Counted from the stretch's first letter, positions 45,244 through 55,190 are shown. The stretch is 64,000 nt of DNA from Limnochordaceae bacterium (GCA_014896295.1 JADBKR010000007.1:310001-374000); one strand, 5' to 3'. Program-made: numbers and translations. Notes: generated by a model not told the origin, from the sequence alone.

Positions 45244-47025
45244 TCAGGGCGCCTGGAGTTCTGCTTCCAGCTGCTGCTGGTGGAGCATGCGCGCATAGAG
45301 GCCACCTCGAGCGGCGAGTTGCTCGTGGGTGCCCTCCTCGACGATCCGGCCCTCGTCCAGCACCAGGATCCGGTCGCAATGGCGGACCGCGGAGAGCCGG
45401 TGGGAGATGATGATGGTCGTCCTCCCGGCGAGCACGTCCTGCAGGTCGCGCAGGATGGCCCGCTCCGTCTGCACGTCCACGGCGGAGAGAGCATCGTCCA
45501 TGACGAGCAACCTGGGCTCCTTGGCCAGAGCCCTGGCGATGGCGGTCCTCTGCTTTTGGCCGCCCGAGAGGGCGATGCCCCGCTCGCCGACCAGGGACCG
45601 GTACCCCTCGGGGAACGTCTCCACGTCCTCGTGCAGGTGGCCGAGCTGCGCCGCCCGCACGACCACAGGGTCGTCGGCCGGGTCCCCCGCAAGCCTCGCG
45701 GGGCGGGGCCCGCCGGCGCCCGTCCCGTCCTGTGCGCCGCGGCTGTCGAGCCCGAAGGCGATGTTTTCCGCCAGGCTCATGGAGAACAGAAACTGATCCT
45801 GGGGCACGTAGCCGATCTGGCGGCGTAGCGGGGCCAGGCGCAGTCGCCGCACGTCGACGCCGTCGTAGAAGATGGTCCCGGGCGGCGGGTCGTACAGGCG
45901 CAGCAGGAGCATGGCCAGGGTGCTCTTGCCCGAACCGGTCCGCCCGACCAGGCCGAGGCTCTCCCCGGGGCGCAAAGAGAAGTGGATGTCGACCAGGGCG
46001 GGGCGGGAGGCGCCCGGATAGGTGAAGGTGAGCCCCCGCACGTCGATTCGCCCCGACAGCGGCCCCGGATCGATGGAGTCCGGGCTCTCCGTCACCTCCG
46101 GCACCTCACCCAGGATGGCGCTCAGCCGCTCGAGCGACGCCCGGCCCCTCTGGATCATGTTGATCAACCAACCGACCGACGTGAGGGGCCACACGAGCAT
46201 GGAGAGGTAACCGGTGAACGCCACGAAGCCGCCCAGGCTCACCAGGTCCGACTCCACCATCCATCCGCCCACGAACAGCAGCACTGCAAAAGAAAGACCG
46301 ACGGCTCCCTCGGTCATGGGGCCCATGGCCGCCCACACCCGGGCAAGGTGCATCTGGCGGCGCACCTGCTCGGTGGCGATCGCGTCGAAGCGCGCCTTTT
46401 CCTGCGCCTCCCGGGCGAAGCTCTGCACCACCCGGATCCCTGTCACGTTCTCCTCCACGAACTCGGTGAGGTGGCTGAAGCCCTCCTGGACCGACCGGAA
46501 GCGCCGGTGTACTTCCCGCCCCGTCCTGCTCAAGGCGACGGCGAGCAGCAACAACGGCGCGGCAGCCAGCAAGCTGAGGCGCAGGTCGGTCGTACCCACC
46601 ATCATGGCGGCGACCGCGACGGTCATGAAGATGGCGTCCACCGAGAGCACCACGCCCTGCCCCGCCGCCATGCGCACCGCCTGGATGTCGTTGGTCAGGT
46701 GAGCCATCAGGTCCCCGACCCGGTGCCGAGTGAAGTAGCCTGCGGAGAGGGTTTGCAGGTGCACGAAGACATGGCGCCTCAGCTCGACTTCCAGGAGGCG
46801 GGAGGCGCCGAGCAGGAACTGGCGCCAGGCCCACCGGCCCGCGGCGATCAGCACGTCGAGCGCCACCAGCAGCCCCGCCGCGCGGAGCACGTAAGCGGCG
46901 CTGAGGCGGCCGGCAGCGAGCTCGTCCGCCACGCCGCCCAGGATCTGGGGAATGTAGAGCTGGAGGAGGTCCACGACGATGAGGGCGGCGACCCCGGCAG
47001 CGTAACGCCACCGGTGACGCCGCAC
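45244..47025 (-). CDS. ABC exporter half-transporter (first of a pair)
   Basis: 593 residues. Six helices, then GRTGSGKST, ALSGGQKQRTAIARAL, LLVMDDALSAVDVQTE. The Walker B ends in Asp (LLVMDD), the degenerate-site pattern found in one member of heterodimeric exporters (BmrC/YheI type), while its partner has a standard DE. A linker insert (GAQDGTGAGGPRPARLAGDPADDPV) after the Q-loop is unusual. The only start, GTG 47025, lacks a clear ribosome site. Confidence 0.88.
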   Translation of the reverse strand: MRRHRWRYAAGVAALIVVDLLQLYIPQILGGVADELAAGRLSAAYVLRAAGLLVALDVLIAAGRWAWRQFLLGASRLLEVELRRHVFVHLQTLSAGYFTRHRVGDLMAHLTNDIQAVRMAAGQGVVLSVDAIFMTVAVAAMMVGTTDLRLSLLAAAPLLLLAVALSRTGREVHRRFRSVQEGFSHLTEFVEENVTGIRVVQSFAREAQEKARFDAIATEQVRRQMHLARVWAAMGPMTEGAVGLSFAVLLFVGGWMVESDLVSLGGFVAFTGYLSMLVWPLTSVGWLINMIQRGRASLERLSAILGEVPEVTESPDSIDPGPLSGRIDVRGLTFTYPGASRPALVDIHFSLRPGESLGLVGRTGSGKSTLAMLLLRLYDPPPGTIFYDGVDVRRLRLAPLRRQIGYVPQDQFLFSMSLAENIAFGLDSRGAQDGTGAGGPRPARLAGDPADDPVVVRAAQLGHLHEDVETFPEGYRSLVGERGIALSGGQKQRTAIARALAKEPRLLVMDDALSAVDVQTERAILRDLQDVLAGRTTIIISHRLSAVRHCDRILVLDEGRIVEEGTHEQLAARGGLYARMLHQQQLEAELQAP

Positions 47026-47082
47026 GAACTGCGCGACGAAACGCTGAGCCCCGATTGCGCGTCGGCCCCCTCGCCTCTCCGC

Positions 47083-47795
47083 TCAAAGCGGCAGCGCGTC
47101 CCGGGAGAGTTCGCCGAACAGGAGCCCATCTCCTGTGAACGGATGCGTCTCGGTGCCTACCTGCTCCCCTTCCACCAGCAGCACCACCTTGCGCACCGGC
47201 GGCACCGCCGTGGCGGTGAAGACCACCTGGCGGAGCATGCCGGCCAGGCGCTGAGTACCGCCGGTCTGCTCGAACTCCCGGGAGAAGTTCAAGAACGCGG
47301 TCTCCCCCTGCAGGCGTACCGACAGCAGGCGGGTGCCCTCGGGAATCTGGGTGTAGAGAGACTGGCCGGAGGTCTCCCCGGGCGAGGGCCCTGGAGCATG
47401 GCCTGGATGGCGAGACGCACGCGGTCTTCCGGAGCGCTGGCCGGCGGGGCCGGGCGCTCGACCCGTACCATCTCCAGCTCGCCCTCCGGGGTGGACCGGC
47501 TGAAGTAGACCTCGACCCGGGCGGGCGCGACCAGTCGCTGCACCTGCTCGATCCGGCTCACCCGCTCCGAGAGCAGCTCCAGGGTGCGCTCCATGCGGTC
47601 GATCCGAGCGCTCGTCGCTGACAGGTGCGACCAGACGACCCGATAGGCTCCGACCGCTGCCCCGGCGACCAGGGCGACGACCAGGAGGGCCGCCAGGACG
47701 AGACGGCCTGCCCGCAGCCGGTCTTTCCGGGGCGGCGCCTCACGGACGCGCCGTTCTCTGAGCCCCTCTTGCGTTGCCTCGTCCACGCCTCGCAC
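47083..47795 (-). CDS. GerMN-domain protein (one frameshift)
   Basis: About 237 residues when repaired. A membrane anchor (LVLAALLVVALVAGAAVG) is followed by a coiled-coil stretch and a GerMN domain: ARVEVYFSRSTPEGELEMVR, RVRLAIQAMLQGP, IPEGTRLLSVRLQG, NFSREFEQTGG and VVLLVEGEQVG. The break is in a CCCC run (plus 47376-47379); one more G on the coding strand restores the frame. GerMN proteins act in sporulation or germination and cell-wall remodelling; the exact role here is unknown. It is followed by the exporter genes. Confidence 0.82.
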
Positions 47796-47871
47796 CTTTG
47801 ACCCCTTCCCACCACGCCCATTGTACCCGGACACGAGCCGCGACTTGGCCACGAAAGGGAGTGTTCGGAGA

Positions 47872-47901
47872 GTGACACGCCGCCGGGGGGCCGATATAAT
47901 C
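47872..47901 (+). promoter_or_regulatory. Promoter of the GGDEF-thermonuclease operon
   Basis: GTGACA (47872-47877) and a perfect TATAAT (47896-47901) with an 18-base spacer. The transcript would start about 45 bases before the GTG at 47953. Confidence 0.6.
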
Positions 47902-47952
47902 AGCGGTAATAGAGGAAGCCGGTTCCATGTCGCCGGGGGATGGGGTGGCAGG

Positions 47953-49377
47953 GTGCGGGAGACTGCCGAAGTGTCACGGCGCCCGCGGGGGCGCCGGCGC
48001 GTCCCTGTCCTGCTGCGCCAGGCGGGGCTGCTGACCGCCGCGGGAGCGGTTGCCCTGTATGGTGGCTTGATGGCCGCGGGCAAGCCCCCGCCGTCGGTCC
48101 ACGCGCTCCCGGGCCTGGTCCCGGCAGCCGCCGGACTGGCATACGGCCCCGTCGCCGGCCTCGCAGGAGGAGCCGGCGCCGCGGCCATCACAGCCGCAGG
48201 GCTCTGGCGGTCTTACGGCTGGCCGTGGCCCACGCCGGTCGTGGTGGACTGGATGGTGGCCGGTCTGTTTTTCGTAGGCCTGGGGGTCGTGGGCGGTACG
48301 GTAGCCCACCTGCGCTATTACCGCACGGTGGAGCTCTTGCGGCTGGTACGGGAGCTGCGCCGAGCCCGCCAGCAGCTGGAGGCGTTATACGAAAGCGGGA
48401 AGCTGATCACATCGGAGCTCGACCTGGAGCGCCTCATCACGCGCCTTGTCCGGCTGGTGCGCAACACCTTCGGGTACTCCCACCCGGCCATCCTGCTGGT
48501 GGACGAGGAGCGCAAGGATACGTTGCGGCTGGTGGGCGCCGCCGGGTATGACGCCCCGATAGGCATGACCATCGGTTTCGACCAGGGGATCACGGGCTTC
48601 GTGGCCCGTACGGGGCTCGCCGTGCGGGTCGACGACGTGCGGCGGGACCCCCGTTACGTGCCGGGGATCCGGGAGTGCATGAGCGAGGTGGCGGTGCCCA
48701 TCCGCATCAAGGGCCGCGTGCTGGGCGTGCTCAACGTCGAAAGCCCCCGGCTGAGCGCCTTCACCGAGGAGGACGAGCAGGTGCTGCAGGCCATCGCCGA
48801 CCAGGCGGCCGTGGCGATCCAAAACGCCCGGCTCCTGGGGCTGACGGCCCAAATGGCCATCACCGACGGCCTCACGGAGCTGTACAACCACCGTCACTTC
48901 TCTCAGCAGCTCGAGATCGCGGTGGAGCGGGCACGCCGGATGGGGAGCCCGGTCTCGGTGGTCTTGCTCGACATCGACGATTTCAAGATGTTCAACGACC
49001 GTTTCGGGCACCTGGTGGGCGACGAGGTGCTGCGGCAAATCGGCCGGCTCATCCGGCAAAGCGTACGGCGCACCGATCTGGCGGCTCGGTACGGCGGGGA
49101 GGAGTTCGTCCTGCTGCTGCCCGACACCGGTACCGACGACGCGCTGCGCCTGGCTCGCCGCATCCAGCAGGCCGTGCCCCGGGCAGAGTCGTTCGTCGAG
49201 GCCCTTACGCGAGGCGGCCCCGGCATCTCGCTCAGCGCGGGGGTGGCCACGTTCCCCGACCACGCGGAAAGCGCCCGCGAGCTGTTGCGGCGCGCCGACG
49301 AAGCCTGCTACCAGGCCAAGCGCAGCGGGAAAAACCAGGTCGTGGTTTGGGAGGCCCAGGCTTCCAACCCCGCATGA
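47953..49377 (+). CDS. Membrane GAF-GGDEF diguanylate cyclase
   Basis: 474 residues. Several N-terminal membrane helices, a coiled coil, a GAF domain (about residues 130-290) and a GGDEF domain with ARYGGEEFVLLLPDT. The RxxD inhibitory-site motif (RRTD) lies five residues upstream. It makes c-di-GMP from GTP in response to an unknown signal. The start is GTG 47953; GTG 47971 is possible. Overlaps the thermonuclease gene by ATGA. Confidence 0.9.
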   Translation: MRETAEVSRRPRGRRRVPVLLRQAGLLTAAGAVALYGGLMAAGKPPPSVHALPGLVPAAAGLAYGPVAGLAGGAGAAAITAAGLWRSYGWPWPTPVVVDWMVAGLFFVGLGVVGGTVAHLRYYRTVELLRLVRELRRARQQLEALYESGKLITSELDLERLITRLVRLVRNTFGYSHPAILLVDEERKDTLRLVGAAGYDAPIGMTIGFDQGITGFVARTGLAVRVDDVRRDPRYVPGIRECMSEVAVPIRIKGRVLGVLNVESPRLSAFTEEDEQVLQAIADQAAVAIQNARLLGLTAQMAITDGLTELYNHRHFSQQLEIAVERARRMGSPVSVVLLDIDDFKMFNDRFGHLVGDEVLRQIGRLIRQSVRRTDLAARYGGEEFVLLLPDTGTDDALRLARRIQQAVPRAESFVEALTRGGPGISLSAGVATFPDHAESARELLRRADEACYQAKRSGKNQVVVWEAQASNPA

Positions 49378-49967
49378 ACCCGCGCAGCCGTCCCTTTCGT
49401 GACCGTCACCGTCGCCTGCTCGCGTCCCCTGGCGCCGATCGGGGCCGGCGCAGGGCCCCTGGGCTGGGTTGGGTGCTGGCGGCGGTGCTGCTGGCCTACG
49501 CAGGGGTGCTGGCCTACCAGCGATGGATGGGCCGGGATGCGCTCCCGCCAGGGCCCCATCCCTCACCCCCGCCCGGCGCCGTCGCCGACCACGTCGTACG
49601 GGTCATCGACGGGGACACCATCGAGACCCGGGAGCTGGGCCGGGTGCGCTACATCGGGGTGGATACCCCCGAGATGAACGCACCCGACCCGGACGTGAGG
49701 CGTATGGCCCGCATGGCCAGAGAAGCCAACGTGCGCCTCGTCGGCGGCCGCACGGTGCTGCTCGCTACCGACGTGCAGGAGCGAGACCGGTACGGGCGCA
49801 CACTGGCGTACGTCTGGACCGCCGACCGGCAGGTCATGGTCAACGCCTGGTTGCTCGAGCAAGGTTACGCGCGAGTGCTGACCGTACCGCCCAACGTGCG
49901 CTATGCGGACTTCTTCGTGGCGCTCCAGCAGCGGGCCCGCCGGGAGGGGCGCGGGCTGTGGCGCTGA
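49374..49967 (+). CDS. Membrane-anchored thermonuclease-family nuclease
   Basis: 197 residues. A signal anchor (residues ~30-50) precedes a staphylococcal-nuclease fold with VVRVIDGDTIETRELG, RYIGVDTPEMNAPD, and ERDRYGRTLAYVW carrying the catalytic Arg/Asp/Glu pattern. It is a calcium-dependent nuclease, probably outside the membrane. Translationally coupled to the diguanylate cyclase, an unusual partner. Confidence 0.88.
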   Translation: MNPRSRPFRDRHRRLLASPGADRGRRRAPGLGWVLAAVLLAYAGVLAYQRWMGRDALPPGPHPSPPPGAVADHVVRVIDGDTIETRELGRVRYIGVDTPEMNAPDPDVRRMARMAREANVRLVGGRTVLLATDVQERDRYGRTLAYVWTADRQVMVNAWLLEQGYARVLTVPPNVRYADFFVALQQRARREGRGLWR

Positions 49968-49989
49968 CGAAGATGCGCCCGGCCGCTTC

Positions 49990-50472
49990 TTACAGCTTGT
50001 ATCCAAACCGACGCAAGAGCGCCTTGCGATCCTGGACGTCCTGCTCGGTCTCCACGCCTTTGACCGCCTGACCGTCGACGACCCCCATCACGCCCCGGCC
50101 CTGATCGGTCTCCGCCACCACTACCTGGCACGGATTAGCGGTCGCGCAGTAGATCCGGCAGACCTCGGGGACCTGTTTGATGGCGTTGAGGACGTTGATG
50201 GGGAAGCCCTCCTCCATGACGATGACGAAGACGTGCCCGGCCCCGATCCGGCGGGCGTTGTCCGTCGCCACCCGGACCAGCTCCGGATCGTTGCCGGAAT
50301 GGCGCACCAGGCACGGCCCGGACGCCTCGTTGAAGGCGATCCCGAACCGGATGGCGCCTCCCGCCCCCGCCATGGCCTCGTGCAGGTCTTCCACCGTCTT
50401 GATGAAGTGGGCCTGCCCCAGGATGACGTTGGCGTGCTCGGGCTTCTCCACCGGCACCACGTGCCACTGCAC
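49990..50472 (-). CDS. Adenosine-specific kinase family protein (DUF355)
   Basis: 160 residues. HFIKTVEDLHEAM, RFGIAFNEASGPCLVRHSGND, RRIGAGHVFVIVMEEGFPINVL and the late GRGVMGVVDG match the small single-domain DUF355/adenosine-specific kinase family known mostly from thermophiles. A nucleoside-phosphorylating role has been proposed for the family. GTG start eight bases after AGGAGG. Confidence 0.85.
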   Translation of the reverse strand: MQWHVVPVEKPEHANVILGQAHFIKTVEDLHEAMAGAGGAIRFGIAFNEASGPCLVRHSGNDPELVRVATDNARRIGAGHVFVIVMEEGFPINVLNAIKQVPEVCRIYCATANPCQVVVAETDQGRGVMGVVDGQAVKGVETEQDVQDRKALLRRFGYKL

Positions 50473-50512
50473 GGCGGCTCCTCCTTCCCGTCTCTCACGT
50501 GCGACGCTCGTC

Positions 50513-51313
50513 TCACTCCACGGCACCGGCCGGCGACGGAACGCCCGCCGCAGAAGCGGGCGGCCCGCTACCGGCGGGCGGCAGCGGCGTCAAGATGCTC
50601 CCTTCGCCGGGCCCGCCGAGCCGGGTGCAGCGCTCCTGCCCCCAGCGCCTGCAATAGCGGGCCACGTGCGCACAGATCAGGGCGTCGAGCAGCGCCTCGA
50701 TCTGATCCGCCTGGATGCCCGTCAGGCCTTCCCACTCGTCGTCGCCCGGTATCCAAAGGGCGCGCTCCAGGTCGAGCGGAGGGTCGGCTCGCCCCAACCG
50801 GCGAAGCAGCTCCACCAGCCGCCGGAGCCTGTCGCTCCGGCGCTCGAGCGGCCCACGCTTGTACTCGAGGGGCTTCGGCAGGTCGAACCACGCGATCAGC
50901 GCCGCATGAGGATATACCTCGATCAGAAGGCCCGGCGGCACCGTCGAGCCGGCGAAGCCGCCGTCCGGCACGAAACGCGGCCGGAGCAGCCGTGCCAGGT
51001 CCTCCCCCCGCAAGCTTCCGTGAACGGAGAGGAGCCGCCGGCGGCTCACCACGTGGGCGCCCAGCCTCCGCTCGGCGAACAGCCGCAAGAGCGCCCGCTC
51101 GGCAGGCCGCTGCCCGGTCTCGTTGGGCACCTCGAGCGGCGCGTCCACCGCCACGATCGCCGGCTCCTCACCGGACGCAGCCAGGCAGAAGCTGGCGATG
51201 GCAGAGAGTTCGACGAGGTAGCCCCAGCTCTCTACGTCGCCCTGTTCCCCCAGTACCACGATACCGCTCGGGCGGTTCCCCGACCATGCCAGGTCCACCC
51301 CGATATAGCGCAT
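50513..51313 (-). CDS. DUF429 family protein
   Basis: 266 residues. MRYIGVDLAWSGNRPSG, IVAVDAPLEVPNE, EVYPHAALIAWF and GDDEWEGLTGIQADQIEALLDALICAH are the DUF429 pattern, an RNase-H-like fold of unknown substrate. The Pro/Gly/Ala-rich tail after GQERC is probably disordered. It lies 40 bases before the adenosine-specific kinase gene. Confidence 0.82.
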   Translation of the reverse strand: MRYIGVDLAWSGNRPSGIVVLGEQGDVESWGYLVELSAIASFCLAASGEEPAIVAVDAPLEVPNETGQRPAERALLRLFAERRLGAHVVSRRRLLSVHGSLRGEDLARLLRPRFVPDGGFAGSTVPPGLLIEVYPHAALIAWFDLPKPLEYKRGPLERRSDRLRRLVELLRRLGRADPPLDLERALWIPGDDEWEGLTGIQADQIEALLDALICAHVARYCRRWGQERCTRLGGPGEGSILTPLPPAGSGPPASAAGVPSPAGAVE

Positions 51314-51362
51314 AGCGTCCCTGCCCTCACGCGTCGTACCCTTCCCGGCGTGCAGCCGCCCG

Positions 51363-52184
51363 TCATGCCCCCAGCATCCAGCCTACCCACGACACGACCC
51401 GCCGCCGCATGGGCAGGCTCACCTCGTGCCCGAGGCCCGGGTAGACCAGCAGCTGGTGTCTCTCGGGCCCGTCCCCCTGGGGGCGCTGGCGGTCGATGGC
51501 TTCGTACAAGGCGCGCACGTCTTGAAGCGGCACGAGCGGATCCTTCCCCCCGGCCGCCAGGAGCACCGCCCGGCCGGCCAACCTCCGCCCCCGCGCTCCG
51601 GCGTCACCCGGATGCAGGTGAGGGTAGCGATCCGGATCCACCGCCATGTCGACGGCGGTTTCCGGGAGATCCAGACCGAGCGGCCGGAAGAAGGCCCGCG
51701 CCCGTGCCGGCACCCGCCGCCATCCGGGGCCGCACAACAGGGCCGCTACGGCCCTCGGCCCGCTCGCCATCTCCCGGCCGTCGTACCGCTCGGCCGCTCG
51801 CAGGGCCGCCCACCCTCCCACGGAGATCCCGACCAGCCCCCAGCGCTGCGGGTCCACCCCGTACCGGCCGTCGAGGGCTTCGGCCACCGAGACGGCAACC
51901 CCGGCCAGCCGGTTGACCAAACGATCGAGGGCCCCTGCGAAATCCGAGGCTGCCGCCGCACGGCCCACGCCCTTATGTTCGATGCCGGCCGCCGTCATGC
52001 CGGCCCCGGCCAGCTCCACCAGCCAGCCGAGCAAGGCGTCGGGAGCCGGCAGGAGCCCGGGAATGACCACGACCAGCGGCCTCTTGCGCTTGCCGGGCAC
52101 CCGGCGCGCCACCACCACCCGCTGCCCTTCCATCTCCAGCGGAGCCAGGACCGTGGCCGGCCCTGCCGCGTCCTCTCGTTTCAT
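51363..52184 (-). CDS. Alpha/beta hydrolase
   Basis: 273 residues. VVVIPGLLPAPDALLG, the nucleophile elbow GLVGISVGGWAAL (Ser), LAAGGKDPLVPLQDV (Asp) and PGLGHEVSLP (His) form a complete catalytic triad. It is a serine esterase or dienelactone-hydrolase-like enzyme with unknown substrate. The start at 52184 forms an ATGA overlap with the end of the GGDEF gene when that is read with one base restored. Confidence 0.88.
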   Translation of the reverse strand: MKREDAAGPATVLAPLEMEGQRVVVARRVPGKRKRPLVVVIPGLLPAPDALLGWLVELAGAGMTAAGIEHKGVGRAAAASDFAGALDRLVNRLAGVAVSVAEALDGRYGVDPQRWGLVGISVGGWAALRAAERYDGREMASGPRAVAALLCGPGWRRVPARARAFFRPLGLDLPETAVDMAVDPDRYPHLHPGDAGARGRRLAGRAVLLAAGGKDPLVPLQDVRALYEAIDRQRPQGDGPERHQLLVYPGLGHEVSLPMRRRVVSWVGWMLGA

Positions 52185-54492
52185 CCGGACGCTCCCGCCG
52201 CTCCGCCTGGCCCGCGTCCGGGCCTCTTTGGGCGTCGCCGCGCCCATCCGCAGGCCGGAGGAGGCCGCGTTCCCGCTTGGCCAGGTACATGCGGGTGTCG
52301 GCAACCGCCACGAGCTCGCCCGGGCGATGGCCGTCTTCCGGGAAGCCGGCCAACCCCCAGCTGACGGTGGGCAGAGGGAAGAGCCGCCCCTGCCACGCGA
52401 GCACCGCATCCCGGGCCGCTCCATCCAACCTTCGGGTCATCGCCAGGGCTCCCTGCCGGTCGGTCTGCGGCATGATCACGGCGAACTCGTCTCCCCCGTA
52501 GCGGGCCACCACGTCGTAGCGGCGGCTGTGCTGGCGAAGCAGCCGTGCCAGCTCGGCCAGTACCTTGTCCCCTGCCAGGTGCCCCAGGCTGTCGTTGACC
52601 CCCTTGAGCCCATCCACGTCGCCTATCGCCACGTGGAGGCCGTACCCGTACCGGGCGGCCCGTTCCAGCTCCTCTTCCAGGCGCTCGTAAAAGTGGCGAT
52701 GGTTGAAGAGCTCCGTGAGGCCGTCCCGGATGGCTGCCCGCCGCACCTGCTGGTGCAGCTGTGCCACCTCCACGGCCACGGCCGCCTGGTGCGCCACCGC
52801 CGTGATGACCTGGACCTGTTCGAGGGAGAAGGCGTGCACGACCGGGGCGTCCACGGTGAGCGTGCCGATGACCCGCCCTCCCGCCGAGACGGGCACCACC
52901 ACCTCACTGCGCGTGGAGGCGGGCCCGGGGACATAGCGGGGTTCACGCGTCACGTCCGGCACCAGCACCGGGACGCCGTGCGCGGCCACCCATCCGTTCA
53001 TACCCTGGCCTCTTCGCAGCCGTAAGCCTTCCCAACCAGAAAACGCCCCCGAGGCTGCCACCATCGTGAGGTCCTCCGAGCCCGGCTCCACCAGGAAGAT
53101 GCAACAGTCTCGCCAGCCCAGCTCCGACTCGATGATGTCCAGGACGTGGGACAAGAGCGCCGGCATGTCCAGCACGTCCCTCATCGCCTGGGCCAGACGA
53201 TAGAGGACGGCGAGCTCCTTGAGGTGCACGGGTGTGATGCGGCCGGCCTCCGGCGGCGGCAGGCCGATCACCCTCGCCCCCTGCAGGGGGCCCTCCGCTC
53301 CGGCCCCGGGCGAGACAGGCGCCCCGTCCACGAGCGGCGCCGCCTCGGAGGGCTCGGCGCGCCGCTCCGTCACCCGGCGCAGCGCCTCCACGACCTCCGG
53401 ATGGAACTGCGTGCCGGCGCACCGGCCGATCTCCTCCACCGCTTCCTCCACGCGGCGGGCCGGCCGGTACGGCCGCTCGGTGGTCATGGCGTCCAGCGCC
53501 TCGGCCACCCCGATGATGGCCGCCCCCAACGGGATCGCGTCCCCCACCAGGCCGTCGGGGTAGCCGCCGCCCCCGTACCACTCGTGATGGTGGCGCACCA
53601 TGGGTGCGAGGTCCTGCCAGCCCGCCACCTCCGCCACGATCCGCGCGCCCATCTCCGGGTGGGCGACGACGGCCACCCGCTCGGCCGGTTCGAGCGGGCC
53701 GGGCTTGGCGAGGATGGCCTCCGGCACCCCCAGCTTGCCCACGTCGTGGAGCAGCGCGGCCATCTCGACGCGGCGCGCCTGCACTTCGTCGAGCCCCATG
53801 GCCCGGGCGAGCAAGAGCGCCGTCGAGGCGACCCGCTGGCCGTGGCCTCGCGCTGCACCCTCCCGGGCTTCCAGGGCCGCCACCAGCGCCCGGATGCCGG
53901 CCTGCGCCGTCTCCCGCTCCGCCTTCGCTCGTAGGGTTTGCTCCACGATGCTCCCGGCGAGCTCCGCCAGCAGCTGCGCGCGAGCCTTGCGGCCGCCCGC
54001 TCGACCACGGCCCTTGCCCGCCGGCATCACCAGGGCAGCGCGCACCCGCCCTTCGACGAAGACGGGGACGCAAAGGAAGGCTTCGGAAGGCCGGAGCCGG
54101 AGGGCAGGAGCCTCGGAGCCGAGCTCCCGGGAGGGAGGGGGCCGGCACTCGACGGCGTGGCCCCGTCGCACGGCAAGCGTGACGAGGCTCTGCAGCGCCG
54201 CACCGAGGCTCGCCGCGCCCGGCGCCACCCCTTCGGGCAGCTCGGAGCAGGCGACGACCTGCCACGGGCCGGTGCCCTCCGAGGGGAGCGCCACCCATGC
54301 CGTGCCCACGCCCAGCACGCGCGCGGCCACCTCGCCCAGCAATCCCCAGACGGCACCCTCGTCAGGGGCCTGCGCCGCCCTTCGCACCAGGTCCGCCACG
54401 CCCTGCAACGTGACCCGCACCGCCCGCGACTCGCTGCGGGCCCGTCGGGCAGCCCGGGGACCCGGCCCTGTGTCTGCCGGTGGCCGCCGCAC
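52181..54492 (-). CDS. GAF - HD-GYP - GAF - GGDEF signalling protein (one likely frameshift)
   Basis: About 770 residues. First GAF (residues ~25-190), then HD-GYP with MAALLHDVGKLG, HHHEWYGGGGYPDG and EALDAMTTERPYRP. Second GAF (~430-590), then GGDEF with ARYGGDEFAVIMPQT and the RRYD inhibitory site. It carries both c-di-GMP-making and -breaking modules. After RMYLAKR (about 52273) the reading frame as given continues to 51973 through low-complexity residues and overlaps the hydrolase by 212 bases. Adding one G in the GGG run gives a natural stop at 52181 coupled to the hydrolase ATG. The first ATG (54492) is used. Confidence 0.85.
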
Positions 54493-54580
54493 CCGCCCAT
54501 CCCTTCCCGAAGGGCACTACCACCTCAAATGAGTGTTTGTGCCCATTCCTCGGAAAAGGGGGCCTTTCCTGCCCGGCAGG

Positions 54581-55144
54581 TCAGCGGCACTGAAGGGGCG
54601 TCCCGGTCAGATCCCGGTAGGCTTCGATGAGCGGGCAATCGGGAGTGCTCTCGTCGCCGCACCGCAGGCAAAGGGCCTCTACCACCGCGGTATCGTTGAG
54701 CCCTGCGGCCAAGAACGCCCGCAAGGCATGCTCGAGCTGCTGCTGGTCTTCCGGGCTCATACGGCTCAGGATCATCTCGAAGATCCGGCTGCGCCGCTCG
54801 CGGATCCGCTCCACCGCCCGCCGGCCGGAGTCGGTCAGCGCGATCTCCACGGACCGCCGATCGTCGGCCCGCTCCTTGCGGGTGACCAGGCCCTTGCGAA
54901 CCAACCGGTCGACCAGCTTGGTCACGGCGGGCGGCGTCATGTGCAGCCCGTCGGCCAGCTCCGCCGCCGAGCACGAGCCATGACGCTGCAGGTACTTGAG
55001 ACACTCGAGCTGGGAAACGGTCAGATACGCACCTGCGTCGGCCAGGGTGCGCGTCGTGATCACGTCGAACATCACTTCGGCGAACAAATCGGCGAGCATC
55101 TCGATGGAGCCCCGCCGATTGGCCACCACCGTCACGGGCCACAT
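54581..55144 (-). CDS. MarR-family regulator with C-terminal cysteine motif
   Basis: 187 residues. Winged helix-turn-helix: LTVSQLECLKYLQRHGSCS, MTPPAVTKLVDRLVRKGLV, RKERADDRRSVEIALTDSG. After the dimerisation helices the C-terminus carries Cys159, Cys162, Cys170 and Cys186 (CLRC-x7-CPL...LQC), which could bind an Fe-S cluster or zinc. ATG 55144 is chosen. The promoter has a palindromic operator over the start site, so self-control is likely. A 12/13 copy of that site lies at sufB, so control of Fe-S assembly is proposed (inference). Confidence 0.9.
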   Translation of the reverse strand: MWPVTVVANRRGSIEMLADLFAEVMFDVITTRTLADAGAYLTVSQLECLKYLQRHGSCSAAELADGLHMTPPAVTKLVDRLVRKGLVTRKERADDRRSVEIALTDSGRRAVERIRERRSRIFEMILSRMSPEDQQQLEHALRAFLAAGLNDTAVVEALCLRCGDESTPDCPLIEAYRDLTGTPLQCR

Positions 55145-55190
55145 CGTCCCAGCACCTCGCCCCGGGCGCCCTGGAGCCCTGGCGCAAGAA

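Noticed and set aside
51973-52180. Low-complexity C-terminal tail of the HD-GYP/GGDEF protein
   Set aside because: It overlaps the hydrolase by 212 bases in another frame and ends the domain abnormally; a one-base indel explains it better.
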